This document shows, in pieces, positions 36,831-46,459 of a stretch of 64,000 nt of DNA. Each line of letters starts with the position of its first letter. Position 1 is the stretch's first letter. This DNA is from an uncultured Paracoccaceae bacterium (GTDB lineage Bacteria > Pseudomonadota > Alphaproteobacteria > Rhodobacterales > Rhodobacteraceae), in NCBI GenBank assembly GCA_947493255.1, contig CANLQK010000002.1, positions 248,001 through 312,000 of the forward strand. The letters are read 5' to 3'. Below the pieces are notes generated by a model. It searched no databases. It saw only the letters and a program-made list of their open reading frames with translations, and was not told the DNA's origin. A program made the translations under genes and the position numbers.

Positions 36831-36848
36831 CTTAGCTAACTAGCTAAG
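36831..36848. promoter_or_regulatory. Palindromic operator of the ArsR-type repressor
   Basis: CTTAGCTA-AC-TAGCTAAG: 8-bp perfect arms with a 2-bp centre, located 41 bp upstream of the repressor ATG and in the divergent gap towards dnaE. The size and symmetry fit an ArsR-family dimer site. Confidence 0.75.
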
Positions 36849-36961
36849 TATTGGTTGACGATTGGCAAATATCGCGTGTTTACAACGCGCTGTCATTGGC
36901 GCGCGCCAAGATCGTGAACTGGCTCTTTTGCCGGTCGCTCTCGCGGGCTATTGTTTCGGCT

Positions 36962-39900
36962 ATGGCTGATCCTCGATTCATACACCTGCGCACGCACACG
37001 GAATATTCGCTTCTTGAGGGGGCGATTCCAGTCAAGAAAATCAGTGGTTTTGCGGAAAAGGCTGGCATGCCAGCCGTTGCGGTGACGGATACAAATAACC
37101 TGTTTTGCGCGCTTGAGTTTTCGCAATATGCGTCCAAGGCGGGCGTTCAACCGATCATCGGTTGCCAGGTTGATCTGGAAATGAAGGGCGGCGACTCGCG
37201 TGGTCGTGCAGAACCGCCTGCACCGCTCGTTTTGCTGGCCCAAAACGAAGCGGGCTATGAAAACCTGATGAAGCTGAACTCCTGCCTATACGTCGACAAG
37301 GGGGATCAGTTGCCGCAGGTGACGGTCGAAGAACTCGGCGAGTTTTCTGAAGGTTTGATTTGCCTGAGCGGTGGACCGGATGGCCCTATCGGGCGTTTGT
37401 TGCGCGCAGGTCAACGCCCTGCTGCAGAAGGTTTGATGGCGCAGCTGGCCGCAATCTACCCAGATCGGTTGTATGTGGAATTGCAACGTCACCCAGTTGA
37501 TGGCGGCTTGCCCGAAGCCGAGGCGTTGTCGGAACGGGGCCATGTCGAAATGGCCTACGCGATGGACCTCCCATTGGTGGCGACCAACGATGTTTATTTT
37601 CCAAAAACTGAAATCTACGAAGCCCACGACGCGTTAATTTGTATTTCAGAAGGCGCCTATGTTGACCAAAACGAACCGCGCCGTAGGCTGACACCGCAAC
37701 ACTATTTCAAATCACAAGAAGAAATGGTGACGTTGTTTGCCGATCTGCCAGAGGCGGTTGCGAACACGGTCGAGATTGCCAAAAGGTGCGCGTTTAAGGC
37801 TTATTTACGCGACCCGATTTTGCCCAAGTTTGCCGATGACGAGGTTGTCGAATTGCGGCGTCAGGCCAACGAAGGATTGCAAAACCGCCTAAAGGTGATC
37901 CCACATGCATGTAGTGTCGAAGACTATCAAAAACGTTTAGATTTTGAGCTTGATATCATCGAGGGCATGGGGTTCCCCGGCTACTTTTTGATCGTCGCTG
38001 ACTTTATCAAATGGGGCAAGGATCAGGGTATTCCGGTGGGGCCAGGCCGTGGGTCTGGTGCGGGTTCGCTTGTGGCCTATGCGTTGACTATTACCGACCT
38101 TGACCCACTGCGATATTCCCTGCTGTTCGAGCGGTTCTTGAACCCCGAACGTGTATCGATGCCTGACTTTGACATCGACTTTTGTATGGACCGGCGCGAA
38201 GAAGTTATTCGGTACGTTCAGGAAAAATATGGCCGTGACAAAGTCGGCCAGATCATCACGTTTGGTGCGCTTTTGTCGAAAGCTGCGGTGCGCGATATCG
38301 GACGTGTTTTACAGCTTCCGTATGGGCAGGTTGATAAGCTGTCAAAAATGATCCCTGTCGAGGGGGTGAAGCCGGTATCTATCGAAAAGGCATTGGCAGA
38401 CGAGCCGCGCCTTCGTGAGGCGGCAAATGAGGAAGAAGTTGTCGACCGTCTACTGACCTACGGCCAACAGGTTGAGGGCCTTTTGCGGAACGCGTCGACC
38501 CACGCGGCGGGTGTCGTGATTGGTGACCGCCCGTTGGATCATCTGGTGCCGTTATATCAAGATCCACGGTCCGACATGCCAGCAACCCAATTCAACATGA
38601 AATGGGTCGAGCAGGCGGGTTTGGTAAAGTTCGATTTTTTGGGGCTTAAGACCCTGACTGTTATTCAGAACGCCATCGACCTGATCCTTAAAGACGGACG
38701 CGATATTCATATCGCGGCTGACGGCACGCAATTGTACGAACCCGCCGACGGCGCGGTGAACGAGATCAACGCGATCCCGCTTGATGATGAAGCGTCTTAC
38801 AAACTTTATGCAGCTGCCAAAACCGTGGCCGTGTTTCAGGTGGAATCCAGCGGTATGATGGACGCGCTGCGGCGCATGAAGCCAGACTGTATCGAAGATA
38901 TCATCGCGCTGGTCGCCCTGTACCGACCGGGACCCATGGAGAACATCCCAAAGTTCTGTGAAGTCAAAAACGGAACGTCAGAACGCGACACGTTGCATCC
39001 ATCTATCGATCACATCTTGGACGAAACGCAGGGCATTATTGTTTACCAAGAACAGGTTATGCAGATTGCCCAAGAGATGGCGGGCTATTCGCTTGGCGGG
39101 GCCGACTTGTTGCGCCGTGCGATGGGTAAAAAACTACAAGAGGCGATGGACGCCGAAAAACCAAAATTCATTGCAGGTGCGGCCGAAAATGGTGTCGACA
39201 AAAAGAAAGCACAAGAAGTTTGGGACCTTCTAGATAAGTTCGCGAACTACGGGTTTAACAAATCCCACGCAGCGGCTTATGCGGTGGTCAGCTATCAAAC
39301 CGCATGGCTAAAGGCCAACCATGCAGTGGAATTCATGGCTGGGGTCATGAACTGCGATATCCACCTTACGGATAAGCTGGCTGTCTATTTCCAAGAAGTA
39401 AAAAAGGGCCTTGAACTGCCGTGGAAGGCCCCCTGCGTAAATACTTCGTTGGCCACGTTCGATGTGCAAGAAGGCGCCTTGGTGTACGGGCTGGGCGCGT
39501 TGAAAAACGTGGGTGTCGAGGCCATGAACCTGATCGTGGACGGCCGCGATGGCAAACCATTTGCAACGCTTTACGACTTGGCCCGCCGCGTTGATTTGAA
39601 ACGTGTGGGTAAACGCCCGATGGAAATGTTAACCCGCGCCGGCGCATTCGACGTGCTGGATGGCAACCGGCGCCGTGTGTTCGATAGCCTTGATGCGTTG
39701 GTCGGGTATTCCAGCGCGATCCACGATCAGAAGAATTCCAATCAGGTTTCGTTGTTTGGCGAGGCGGGCGATGACCTGCCAGAACCGCGCATGTCGGCTG
39801 CATCCGATTGGTTGCCCGCCGAACGTCTGGCGGAAGAGTTCAAGGCCGTTGGATTTTATTTATCCGGCCACCCACTGGACGATTACATGCCTGCGCTTAA

Positions 39901-40459
39901 ACGTTCTGAAAAGGTTTTGACTTTGGATGAGGTCACGGCCAAGGCCGAGAACGGGGCACATGTTGCCAAAATGGCCGGCACCGTGGCCGGACGTCAGGAA
40001 CGTAAATCTGCACGTGGCAACCGCTTTGCCTTTGTTCAGCTCAGCGATCCGACTGGTCAATACGAGGTCACGATGTTCTCGGATACGTTAGAAGCGGCGC
40101 GTGAACACCTTGAAACGGGAACGCAGGTTGTGATCACCGTTGAGGCGACGATGGAATCTGAACAGCTTAAGCTGCTTGGGCGATCTGTTATGCCAGCTGA
40201 CATGGCCGTAGCAAACGCTGGGTCGTCTGGATTGCAGGTGTTCGTGTCCGATGTTGGGGCAATTCCCACAGTGAACGAAGTTTTGAGCAATGCGATCCGT
40301 GACAAAGTCAAAGGTGGGCGTGGGCCGGTTATGTTCACGATCGACGATTTGGAATTGGGTGAGATTGATGTGGATTTGGGGCAAGATTTCCCAGTTAACC
40401 CACAGATCAAGGGCGCGCTGCGCAGTCTAAATGGGGTCATCGAGGTGCTAGAGGTTTAA
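36962..40459 (+). CDS. dnaE: DNA polymerase III alpha subunit
   Basis: 1165 residues from the ATG at 36962. Catalytic subunit of the replicative polymerase. The PHP domain begins at once (FIHLRTHTEYSLLEGAIPVK), with AVTDTNNLFCALEF. The polymerase core shows GFPGYFLIVADFIKWGKDQG, GPGRGSGAGSLVAYAL, and the catalytic PDFDIDF. Further on are LKTLTVIQ and YNEQ-type motifs (IIVYQEQVMQIAQEMAGYSL), the HhH region and the OB domain (GRQERKSARGNRFAFVQLSD). Length matches DnaE1. The longer frame from 36851 is not supported. Confidence 0.97.
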   Translation: MADPRFIHLRTHTEYSLLEGAIPVKKISGFAEKAGMPAVAVTDTNNLFCALEFSQYASKAGVQPIIGCQVDLEMKGGDSRGRAEPPAPLVLLAQNEAGYENLMKLNSCLYVDKGDQLPQVTVEELGEFSEGLICLSGGPDGPIGRLLRAGQRPAAEGLMAQLAAIYPDRLYVELQRHPVDGGLPEAEALSERGHVEMAYAMDLPLVATNDVYFPKTEIYEAHDALICISEGAYVDQNEPRRRLTPQHYFKSQEEMVTLFADLPEAVANTVEIAKRCAFKAYLRDPILPKFADDEVVELRRQANEGLQNRLKVIPHACSVEDYQKRLDFELDIIEGMGFPGYFLIVADFIKWGKDQGIPVGPGRGSGAGSLVAYALTITDLDPLRYSLLFERFLNPERVSMPDFDIDFCMDRREEVIRYVQEKYGRDKVGQIITFGALLSKAAVRDIGRVLQLPYGQVDKLSKMIPVEGVKPVSIEKALADEPRLREAANEEEVVDRLLTYGQQVEGLLRNASTHAAGVVIGDRPLDHLVPLYQDPRSDMPATQFNMKWVEQAGLVKFDFLGLKTLTVIQNAIDLILKDGRDIHIAADGTQLYEPADGAVNEINAIPLDDEASYKLYAAAKTVAVFQVESSGMMDALRRMKPDCIEDIIALVALYRPGPMENIPKFCEVKNGTSERDTLHPSIDHILDETQGIIVYQEQVMQIAQEMAGYSLGGADLLRRAMGKKLQEAMDAEKPKFIAGAAENGVDKKKAQEVWDLLDKFANYGFNKSHAAAYAVVSYQTAWLKANHAVEFMAGVMNCDIHLTDKLAVYFQEVKKGLELPWKAPCVNTSLATFDVQEGALVYGLGALKNVGVEAMNLIVDGRDGKPFATLYDLARRVDLKRVGKRPMEMLTRAGAFDVLDGNRRRVFDSLDALVGYSSAIHDQKNSNQVSLFGEAGDDLPEPRMSAASDWLPAERLAEEFKAVGFYLSGHPLDDYMPALKRSEKVLTLDEVTAKAENGAHVAKMAGTVAGRQERKSARGNRFAFVQLSDPTGQYEVTMFSDTLEAAREHLETGTQVVITVEATMESEQLKLLGRSVMPADMAVANAGSSGLQVFVSDVGAIPTVNEVLSNAIRDKVKGGRGPVMFTIDDLELGEIDVDLGQDFPVNPQIKGALRSLNGVIEVLEV

Positions 40460-40562
40460 CCGTTATTGGTTAACGGGCAAAGACTCGCCACACGCTAAGG
40501 TTTGGTAGACCTTCCAAATTTTGGAATGTACAACGTCACTTAGGATTTTCTGAGGGACACAG

Positions 40563-41405
40563 ATGCGCCACGTACTTGTTAGTATTGTTTTTGCCAGCTT
40601 TTTGACTGGGTGCGGTGGTGACCCACTAAGTAATGTGCCACGCCTTTCGGATGTCGAAGTTTCTGATGGTTCGGCGTCTGTGACGGCGGCGCAAAGCGAA
40701 GAACGTCAGGCAGGTGGTTTGTTTGGCCGCCTTTTGAACCGTCAAGCAGATGATCCGACCAATGCAGCTGTTGAAGCGGCCTTGCGCGATGTCGACGCCC
40801 CGACCGAGGAAGAACCAGTCGCGGTAGCTGCCGTAGAGTCACCTCGTCGTGGCCTAGGCGGCTTGTTTGGCAGGCGTCAGGATCGGGCGGATATACCGCG
40901 CACTGGCCCGGACTCGACGGATGTCGAGCCAGGAACTGTAATGCCGTTCGGGCAGATCGCGCGGGTTTGTGGTGTATCACAGTCTAATTTAGGGCGTTTG
41001 GTCGGGGGCGGGGCAGGATTCCGTGTGTATGATACGATTCCGCAAACAACATCGCGCCGACCGTTCTATATTACAGGCTTTGCTGACAATTGCGCGCGCA
41101 CATTCACGGGCGCCGTTGTTGTGCCTGGTGATATCCAAACCCATGAATTTGTACGTTATCAGGCCAGCAATGAACGCATTGAATATAGCACCGCAGATAA
41201 TGCCTACGAAGCGTTGAAGGCGAGTGTTTGTCGTGTTGGCCGAGGGCAACCCTGTGGTGAACGCACCGCACGGTTAAGTCAGAACACCCATTTTATAACG
41301 GTCTATGATTTCTTTGGCGGCACGTTTAGCGCGGTGCCAACGCAATGGGCGCAAATTCTTGTGCATGATGGTGAAGTCTTGGCGATGTCCCTAAAGGACG
41401 GCTGA
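40563..41405 (+). CDS. Lipoprotein of unknown function with two GGLFGR segments
   Basis: 280 residues. Signal and lipobox: VSIVFASFLTGC (Cys17). A low-complexity, acidic and Arg-rich linker follows, with AGGLFGRLLNRQADD and GGLFGRRQDRADI as a repeated short motif. The C-terminal half, from about residue 130, contains four Cys that could form disulfides (IARVCGVSQ, DNCARTF, ASVCRVGRGQPCG) and looks globular. No family name can be given with confidence; similar lipoproteins occur in Rhodobacterales. Confidence 0.75.
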   Translation: MRHVLVSIVFASFLTGCGGDPLSNVPRLSDVEVSDGSASVTAAQSEERQAGGLFGRLLNRQADDPTNAAVEAALRDVDAPTEEEPVAVAAVESPRRGLGGLFGRRQDRADIPRTGPDSTDVEPGTVMPFGQIARVCGVSQSNLGRLVGGGAGFRVYDTIPQTTSRRPFYITGFADNCARTFTGAVVVPGDIQTHEFVRYQASNERIEYSTADNAYEALKASVCRVGRGQPCGERTARLSQNTHFITVYDFFGGTFSAVPTQWAQILVHDGEVLAMSLKDG

Positions 41406-41420
41406 TTGTCCGAAGGACAC

Positions 41421-41630
41421 TTACCAATGCGGCGGTTTTTGATCTGCCAACGGGATTGACCCACCAGCGTCATATTCGCGGCTGGCTTCGCGTTCCATCA
41501 ACATCTTAACCCTGTGCGTCAGGCGGCTGATTTCACGTTCTTGGCGTGCAACGATGTCCGACATCTCATCCACAGCGCGGGTGAGGTGGGCAATTTTTTC
41601 TTCAAGGTTCGTAAGATCATTCATGCCCAT
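41421..41630 (-). CDS. slyX: SlyX-like small coiled-coil protein
   Basis: 69 residues. A heptad-rich coiled coil (LEEKIAHLTRAVDEMSDIVA, RQEREISRLTHRVKMLME) ends in the SlyX-family signature PPHW. The function of the family is not established. Either of two ATGs (41630 or 41624) could start it; neither has a strong ribosome site. Confidence 0.8.
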   Translation of the reverse strand: MGMNDLTNLEEKIAHLTRAVDEMSDIVARQEREISRLTHRVKMLMEREASREYDAGGSIPLADQKPPHW

Positions 41631-41671
41631 CAGCTAGGGCAGTTGAGTGCCATTGTGAAGGGGGCGCGTTC

Positions 41672-42529
41672 GTGCAAAATTTGGGAATGACGTTAGAACC
41701 ACCATTGCCACCGCAAGATATACTGCGTCACTTTCAGTTGAAATCTCCCGTTTTTGTTGATGATACCCCAATCGCGCGCGTGTGGCAGGTCGAACATGCG
41801 GGGCAACAGGCTGCGCTTAAGATCTATCATAAGCCATCGCTCAGCCATGAAGGGCCAGGGTTTGACCTGTTACGTGCTTTGGACGGACAGGGCGCTGTTC
41901 GGGTGTTGGCGCAAGATGGCCGTGCGGTTGTTCTGGAATGGCTGGATGGCCCCTCTTTGGGTGATTTGGCCCGCGCTGGGCAGGACGAAATCGCGCGTGC
42001 GCATTTGGTCGATGTGGCAAATGCGGTTCATGGGTTTGCGGGAACGGTCAGCGGGCTGACACCACTGAATGATTGGTGCGCTGATGTGTTTTCAATTCGG
42101 TTTTCTGCGACCTGTCCAACAACCTTGCAGACTGATATGCGCCGCGGCCAAGCAATAGCCCGTGATCTGTTGTCGACAACAACAGATATTCGACCGCTTC
42201 ACGGGGACCTGCACCATGACAACATTAAGTTGGGACCAGATGGCTGGCGGGCCTTTGACGCCAAAGGACTGTTTGGCGACAAAACCTTTGAGCTGGCCAA
42301 TGCATTCCGGAACCCAATCGGCAAAGAGACGCTGCAACGTGACCCTGCGTGGTTCCACGCTTGCGCTGATTTGTGGTCTGACCGGTTTGGGGTGGATCGA
42401 TTGCGCCTGATGCGCTGGGCTGCAGCGAAGGTGGCCATATCCATTGCATGGCGGTCGGGGCCAGACCTTATCGAAGATAAAGAGGCCGATCTATTGGCGA
42501 TGATGTTGGCACAATTACCCGAAACCTGA
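41672..42529 (+). CDS. Aminoglycoside/hydroxyurea antibiotic resistance kinase family protein
   Basis: 285 residues from GTG at 41672 (AAGGGGG about 8 nt upstream; the ATG at 41687 has its G-run too close). The catalytic loop PLHGDLHHDNIKLGP and AFDAKGLFGDKTFELANAFR match the streptomycin 6-kinase-like APH_6_hur family. Such chromosomal genes are common in environmental bacteria. Their native substrates are unknown, so resistance should not be assumed. Confidence 0.82.
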   Translation: MQNLGMTLEPPLPPQDILRHFQLKSPVFVDDTPIARVWQVEHAGQQAALKIYHKPSLSHEGPGFDLLRALDGQGAVRVLAQDGRAVVLEWLDGPSLGDLARAGQDEIARAHLVDVANAVHGFAGTVSGLTPLNDWCADVFSIRFSATCPTTLQTDMRRGQAIARDLLSTTTDIRPLHGDLHHDNIKLGPDGWRAFDAKGLFGDKTFELANAFRNPIGKETLQRDPAWFHACADLWSDRFGVDRLRLMRWAAAKVAISIAWRSGPDLIEDKEADLLAMMLAQLPET

Positions 42530-42611
42530 CCCCATCCGGCGGGCCAGCGTTGCATGGCCACCGGATGCACGGTAAAGCGCGGGGGAACATACAAAGCCGG
42601 AGCTGACTCCC

Positions 42612-44099
42612 GTGGCAAAGCCAAAGAAAACACCCCGTCCCAAGGCGCAGACCCCTAAAGGGTTTCGCGATTATTTCGGCGCTGAGGTTGCACAACGCAC
42701 CGACATGCTGCGCACGATTGCGGGTGTGTATCATCGGTACGGGTTCGAAGCGTTGGAAAGTGCCGCTGTAGAAACGGTAGAGGCGTTGGGTAAGTTCCTG
42801 CCAGACGTAGACCGCCCCAATGAAGGCGTTTTCGCATGGCAAGAAGAAGACGACAAAGACAACGGCGACTGGCTGGCCCTTAGGTATGACCTGACGGCAC
42901 CCTTAGCACGTGTATTTGCGCAGCACCGCAATGATCTACCAACACCCTATCGTCGTTTTGCGATGGGGCCCGTCTGGCGCAACGAAAAGCCCGGGCCCGG
43001 GCGGTTCCGCCAGTTTTATCAATGTGATGCAGATACTGTTGGTTCTGGTTCAATTGCGGCAGATTCTGAAATCTGCGCAATGTTGTCAGACACGTTAGAA
43101 GCCGTCGGAATTGACCGTGGCGACTACGTTATTCGTATCAATAACCGCAAGGTTCTGAATGGCGTTCTCGAGGTTATGGGCCTGTCTGACGACGCCCAAA
43201 AGGCCGACGTTTTGCGCACCATCGACAAGTTCGACAAAGTGGGCGAAAGCGGTGTGCGTGAACTTCTGGGAAAAGGGCGCTTGGACGCCTCAGGTGCCTA
43301 TATTGATGGCGTTGGGCTAGATGCGGAACAGGCTGAACCGGTTATCGCGTTTCTGACATCCAAGGCAGACGATACAGCTGGTACACTTGCCAATTTGCGT
43401 GCTGCAATCGGGGACAGTGACGTGGGCGCAAAAGGTGTCGACGAGTTGCAACAGATGGCCGATTTGTTGGCCGCAGGTGGATACGGCCCTGACCGGATCA
43501 TCATCGACCCTTCCGTGGTGCGCGGGCTAGGGTACTACACGGGCCCCGTGTTCGAGGCGGAACTGACGTTCGAAATTAAAGATGAGAAGGGCCGCTCTCG
43601 GTCGTTCGGATCTGTCGCTGGTGGCGGACGTTATGATGACTTGGTCAAACGATTTACGGGCCAAGAGGTCCCGGCGACGGGTGTGTCCATCGGAGTTGAC
43701 CGATTGTTGGCTGCACTGCACATGAAGGGCCGTTTGAGCACTGAAACAACGGGCCCTGTGGTTGTAACGGTAATGGACCGCGACCGGATGGCGGATTATC
43801 AAGCGATCGTTTCCGAACTTCGGGCGGCCGGCATTCGTGCGGAAATGTACTTGGGTAACCCGAAGAACTTTGGAAACCAGTTGAAATATGCAGACCAACG
43901 CAATTCGCCAATCGCAATCATTCAGGGGGGCGATGAGTTGGAACAAGGTATTTTGCAGGTCAAAGACCTGATCCTTGGTGCGAAGATTGCAGAAACGGCT
44001 ACCCATGAAGAATGGAAAGAACGGCCAAGCCAGTTCGAAATTCCACGCGCTGATTTGGTTGCGCGGATCACTCAACTTCTTGCGGACCAATCGTCATGA
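42612..44099 (+). CDS. hisS: Histidyl-tRNA synthetase
   Basis: 495-residue class II aminoacyl-tRNA synthetase. Motif-1 region [40 protein letters not shown] and [20 protein letters not shown] (motif 2); [14 protein letters not shown], with [14 protein letters not shown] and [13 protein letters not shown] (motif 3). The C-terminal anticodon-binding domain contains [19 protein letters not shown]. Starts at GTG. It is coupled by ATGA to hisZ, its own paralogue, so tRNA charging and histidine synthesis are coexpressed. Confidence 0.95.
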   Translation: MAKPKKTPRPKAQTPKGFRDYFGAEVAQRTDMLRTIAGVYHRYGFEALESAAVETVEALGKFLPDVDRPNEGVFAWQEEDDKDNGDWLALRYDLTAPLARVFAQHRNDLPTPYRRFAMGPVWRNEKPGPGRFRQFYQCDADTVGSGSIAADSEICAMLSDTLEAVGIDRGDYVIRINNRKVLNGVLEVMGLSDDAQKADVLRTIDKFDKVGESGVRELLGKGRLDASGAYIDGVGLDAEQAEPVIAFLTSKADDTAGTLANLRAAIGDSDVGAKGVDELQQMADLLAAGGYGPDRIIIDPSVVRGLGYYTGPVFEAELTFEIKDEKGRSRSFGSVAGGGRYDDLVKRFTGQEVPATGVSIGVDRLLAALHMKGRLSTETTGPVVVTVMDRDRMADYQAIVSELRAAGIRAEMYLGNPKNFGNQLKYADQRNSPIAIIQGGDELEQGILQVKDLILGAKIAETATHEEWKERPSQFEIPRADLVARITQLLADQSS

Positions 44100-45187
44100 G
44101 TGGTGATCAAAGCCGCGCGATCTGGGATCGGGCGCGGGCGTTCCAATCGGTGATCGCTGAACAAGGCGCGATGGTAACCGACGCCGACTACCTACAACCG
44201 GCTGACATTCTTTTGGATCTGTACGGCGAAGACATCCGCGCGCGCGCTTTCACCACGCAAGACCCTTTGCGTGGCGAGCAAATGCTGCGCCCCGATTTTA
44301 CGGTGCCTGTCGTTCAGGCGCATATGGCTCACGGTGCGGAACCCGCACGCTACACCTACATGGGCAAGGTATTTCGCAAACAAGAAGAAGACGAAAATCG
44401 CCCAACTGAATATGTTCAGGTTGGTTACGAGGTTTTTGATGGATCCGATCCAGCGGCCGCAGATGCTGAGGTTTTTGCAACGATTGCAGGATTGCTGGCA
44501 AACGTGAACGTAGCGCCCGTTACGGGCGATATCGGCATTTTAAGGGCCGCTGTCCAAGGGCTCGATACCAGCGAACGTCGCCGTGCTGCGCTGATGCGCC
44601 ACTTATGGCGCCCTCGACGGTTCAAGTCTTTACTTGATCGGTTTAGCGGTGTCCTGCCGGTTCCGGTTTCGCGTTCGGCGATGTTGGCTCAGGGCGACCC
44701 GCTGGCTAATGTTGGCGATGTTCTCGGCCTGCGCAGCCGTTCAGAAATTGCAGCACGTATCGATGCGCTGCGTGAAGACGCGACGACGCCTCCTTTGTCG
44801 GGGATGGAACGTGAACTTCTTGATACGTTGTTGGCAGTTCGCGAAACGGCGCCAAACGCATTGACGGCATTGCGCGACATTTCAGTCGATCTGGGGTCTA
44901 TATCAGGTGCTGTAGATGGCCTTGCTGCGCGTCTTGATGCGTTGTCCGCACGTGGTATCGACATTGATACGTTGCCGTTCGAAACGGCCTATGGGCGCAC
45001 ATCCATGGAATATTATGATGGCTTTGTTTTCGGGTTCGAAGCACCTGCACACCTAAATTTGCCTCCTGTTGCAACTGGTGGCCGGTACGACGCGCTAACG
45101 ACTGTTCTTGGTGGGGGTACAGGTGTGCCTGCCGTGGGCGGCGTTATTCGACCCGCAGCGGTTGTCGCGATGGAGGAAACCCAATGA
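44096..45187 (+). CDS. hisZ: ATP phosphoribosyltransferase regulatory subunit HisZ
   Basis: 363 residues, a class II synthetase-like protein without tRNA activity. It forms a complex with short HisG and confers histidine feedback. Family features: [52 protein letters not shown], and the C-terminal [20 protein letters not shown]-type segment with [14 protein letters not shown]. Located between hisS and hisG with ATGA overlaps at both ends. Confidence 0.94.
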   Translation: MSGDQSRAIWDRARAFQSVIAEQGAMVTDADYLQPADILLDLYGEDIRARAFTTQDPLRGEQMLRPDFTVPVVQAHMAHGAEPARYTYMGKVFRKQEEDENRPTEYVQVGYEVFDGSDPAAADAEVFATIAGLLANVNVAPVTGDIGILRAAVQGLDTSERRRAALMRHLWRPRRFKSLLDRFSGVLPVPVSRSAMLAQGDPLANVGDVLGLRSRSEIAARIDALREDATTPPLSGMERELLDTLLAVRETAPNALTALRDISVDLGSISGAVDGLAARLDALSARGIDIDTLPFETAYGRTSMEYYDGFVFGFEAPAHLNLPPVATGGRYDALTTVLGGGTGVPAVGGVIRPAAVVAMEETQ

Positions 45188-45876
45188 CTTTGAAGCTGGG
45201 TGTACCGTCCAAGGGGCGGCTGATGCAAAAGACCTTTGATTGGTTTGCCAATCGAGGTGTGACACTTCGTAAATCGGGCCATGACCGAGAATACGCTGGT
45301 GCCGTAGATGGAATCGATGGTGTTGAACTGGTGTTGTTGTCCGCCGGTGAAATCCCCCGTGAGCTTGAAGCGGGCCGTATCCAACTGGGCGTGACTGGGT
45401 CCGACCTTATCCGCGAAAAACTGAGCAATTGGGATCAGCGGGTCGTCGAAGTCGAACGCATGGGATTTGGCGGCGCAGATTTGATCATCGCGGTGCCGGA
45501 TGCTTGGGTTGATGTTGAAACGTTAGACGACCTTGATGCCGTCGCAGCCGCGTTTCGAGCCAACCATGGTTTCCGGTTGCGTATCGCGACGAAATATCAC
45601 CGCTTGGTCCGTGATTTTCTGCGCGACAATGGGGTCGCCGACTACCAGCTTGTCGACAGTCAAGGCGCGACTGAAGGAACGATCCGAAATGAAACAGCTG
45701 AGGCCGTAGCTGACATTACCTCGACAGGTGAAACATTGCGGGCGAACGGTTTGAAAATCTTGGACGACGGTATGATCCACGCTAGTCAAGCGACGCTGTT
45801 TAGAGGGCGGCGCGCCACGTGGACACAAGACCAACGGGACACGTTTAAAGCGCTGGTGTCAAAGCTCAACGCATAA
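45184..45876 (+). CDS. hisG: ATP phosphoribosyltransferase catalytic subunit (short form)
   Basis: 230-residue short HisG, first enzyme of histidine biosynthesis (PRPP plus ATP). LGVPSKGRLMQKTFDWFANR begins the fold; VTGSDLIREK and RIATKYHRLVRDFLRDNGV follow; the PRPP loop is seen in LVDSQGATEGTIRNETAEAV. It lacks the C-terminal regulatory domain of long HisG, which explains the need for HisZ next door. Confidence 0.95.
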   Translation: MTLKLGVPSKGRLMQKTFDWFANRGVTLRKSGHDREYAGAVDGIDGVELVLLSAGEIPRELEAGRIQLGVTGSDLIREKLSNWDQRVVEVERMGFGGADLIIAVPDAWVDVETLDDLDAVAAAFRANHGFRLRIATKYHRLVRDFLRDNGVADYQLVDSQGATEGTIRNETAEAVADITSTGETLRANGLKILDDGMIHASQATLFRGRRATWTQDQRDTFKALVSKLNA

Positions 45877-45928
45877 CATTCTTTGAGCCATAATTGCTGC
45901 GGAACCTCTGCTGGTTCTGATCGAAAGA

Positions 45929-46354
45929 TTATAAAAGCCCGATTTCAGCCAGTGCTGCGTTCAAGGCTTCAGGCAATGGTTCTTCGGCTTCGCGCCCCTT
46001 TGGAAGGTCTACGGGTGCATCGCTTGATTTTAGGTATCGCCATCCTTGGAACGGGCGTTTCAGTGTTGGGGCGACACGTACCAGTTCTGGGTCCAAAATG
46101 ATTGCACAGCGCCGAATACCATCAGAGCCGAAAACTTCGTCAAAACGAACAATTCGCTGGCGGCATTGTAGTGACCCCTTGATGACCCAATACATTGACC
46201 CACCATCCAAAATTTCATCTGCCCGTTTTGGCCACATGCGAGTAATGTGGTACGGTAGGTCATTCTGGGCGCCTTTGCGGTTTTGCCACGCGGCAAGGTC
46301 TGCTACGGTCTCAGTCCCGACGGACAATTTCTGAAGATGTAGGGTCTGATTCAT
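45929..46354 (-). CDS. DUF1489 family protein
   Basis: 141 residues matching the alphaproteobacterial DUF1489 pattern: LHLQKLSVGTETVADLAAWQ at the N-terminus, HITRMWPKRADEILDGGSMY, YWVIKGSLQCRQRIVRFDEV, and PFQGWRYL followed by LP near the end. Function is unknown. Divergent from nrdJ; hisG converges towards it across 52 bp. Confidence 0.85.
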   Translation of the reverse strand: MNQTLHLQKLSVGTETVADLAAWQNRKGAQNDLPYHITRMWPKRADEILDGGSMYWVIKGSLQCRQRIVRFDEVFGSDGIRRCAIILDPELVRVAPTLKRPFQGWRYLKSSDAPVDLPKGREAEEPLPEALNAALAEIGLL

Positions 46355-46459
46355 TTCGATCTCAACTATATGTTCACAAATTGTTCCAAATCAACACAAC
46401 ATCTGGTAGGGTAGGGGCTCCTCTCCGATTCTGCCAGCTATCCTTAAGAAGGACGACCT

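Noticed and set aside
36851-36961. Upstream extension of dnaE
   Set aside because: The PHP domain begins just after the ATG at 36962; the extension is unlike DnaE.
41672-42529. A clinically relevant streptomycin-resistance gene
   Set aside because: Only family-level similarity; chromosomal copies in marine bacteria have no shown resistance role.
46355-46459. NrdR boxes before nrdJ
   Set aside because: Only weak partial dyads (such as TCACAAATTGTTCC and CACAACATCTGG) with the wrong spacing.
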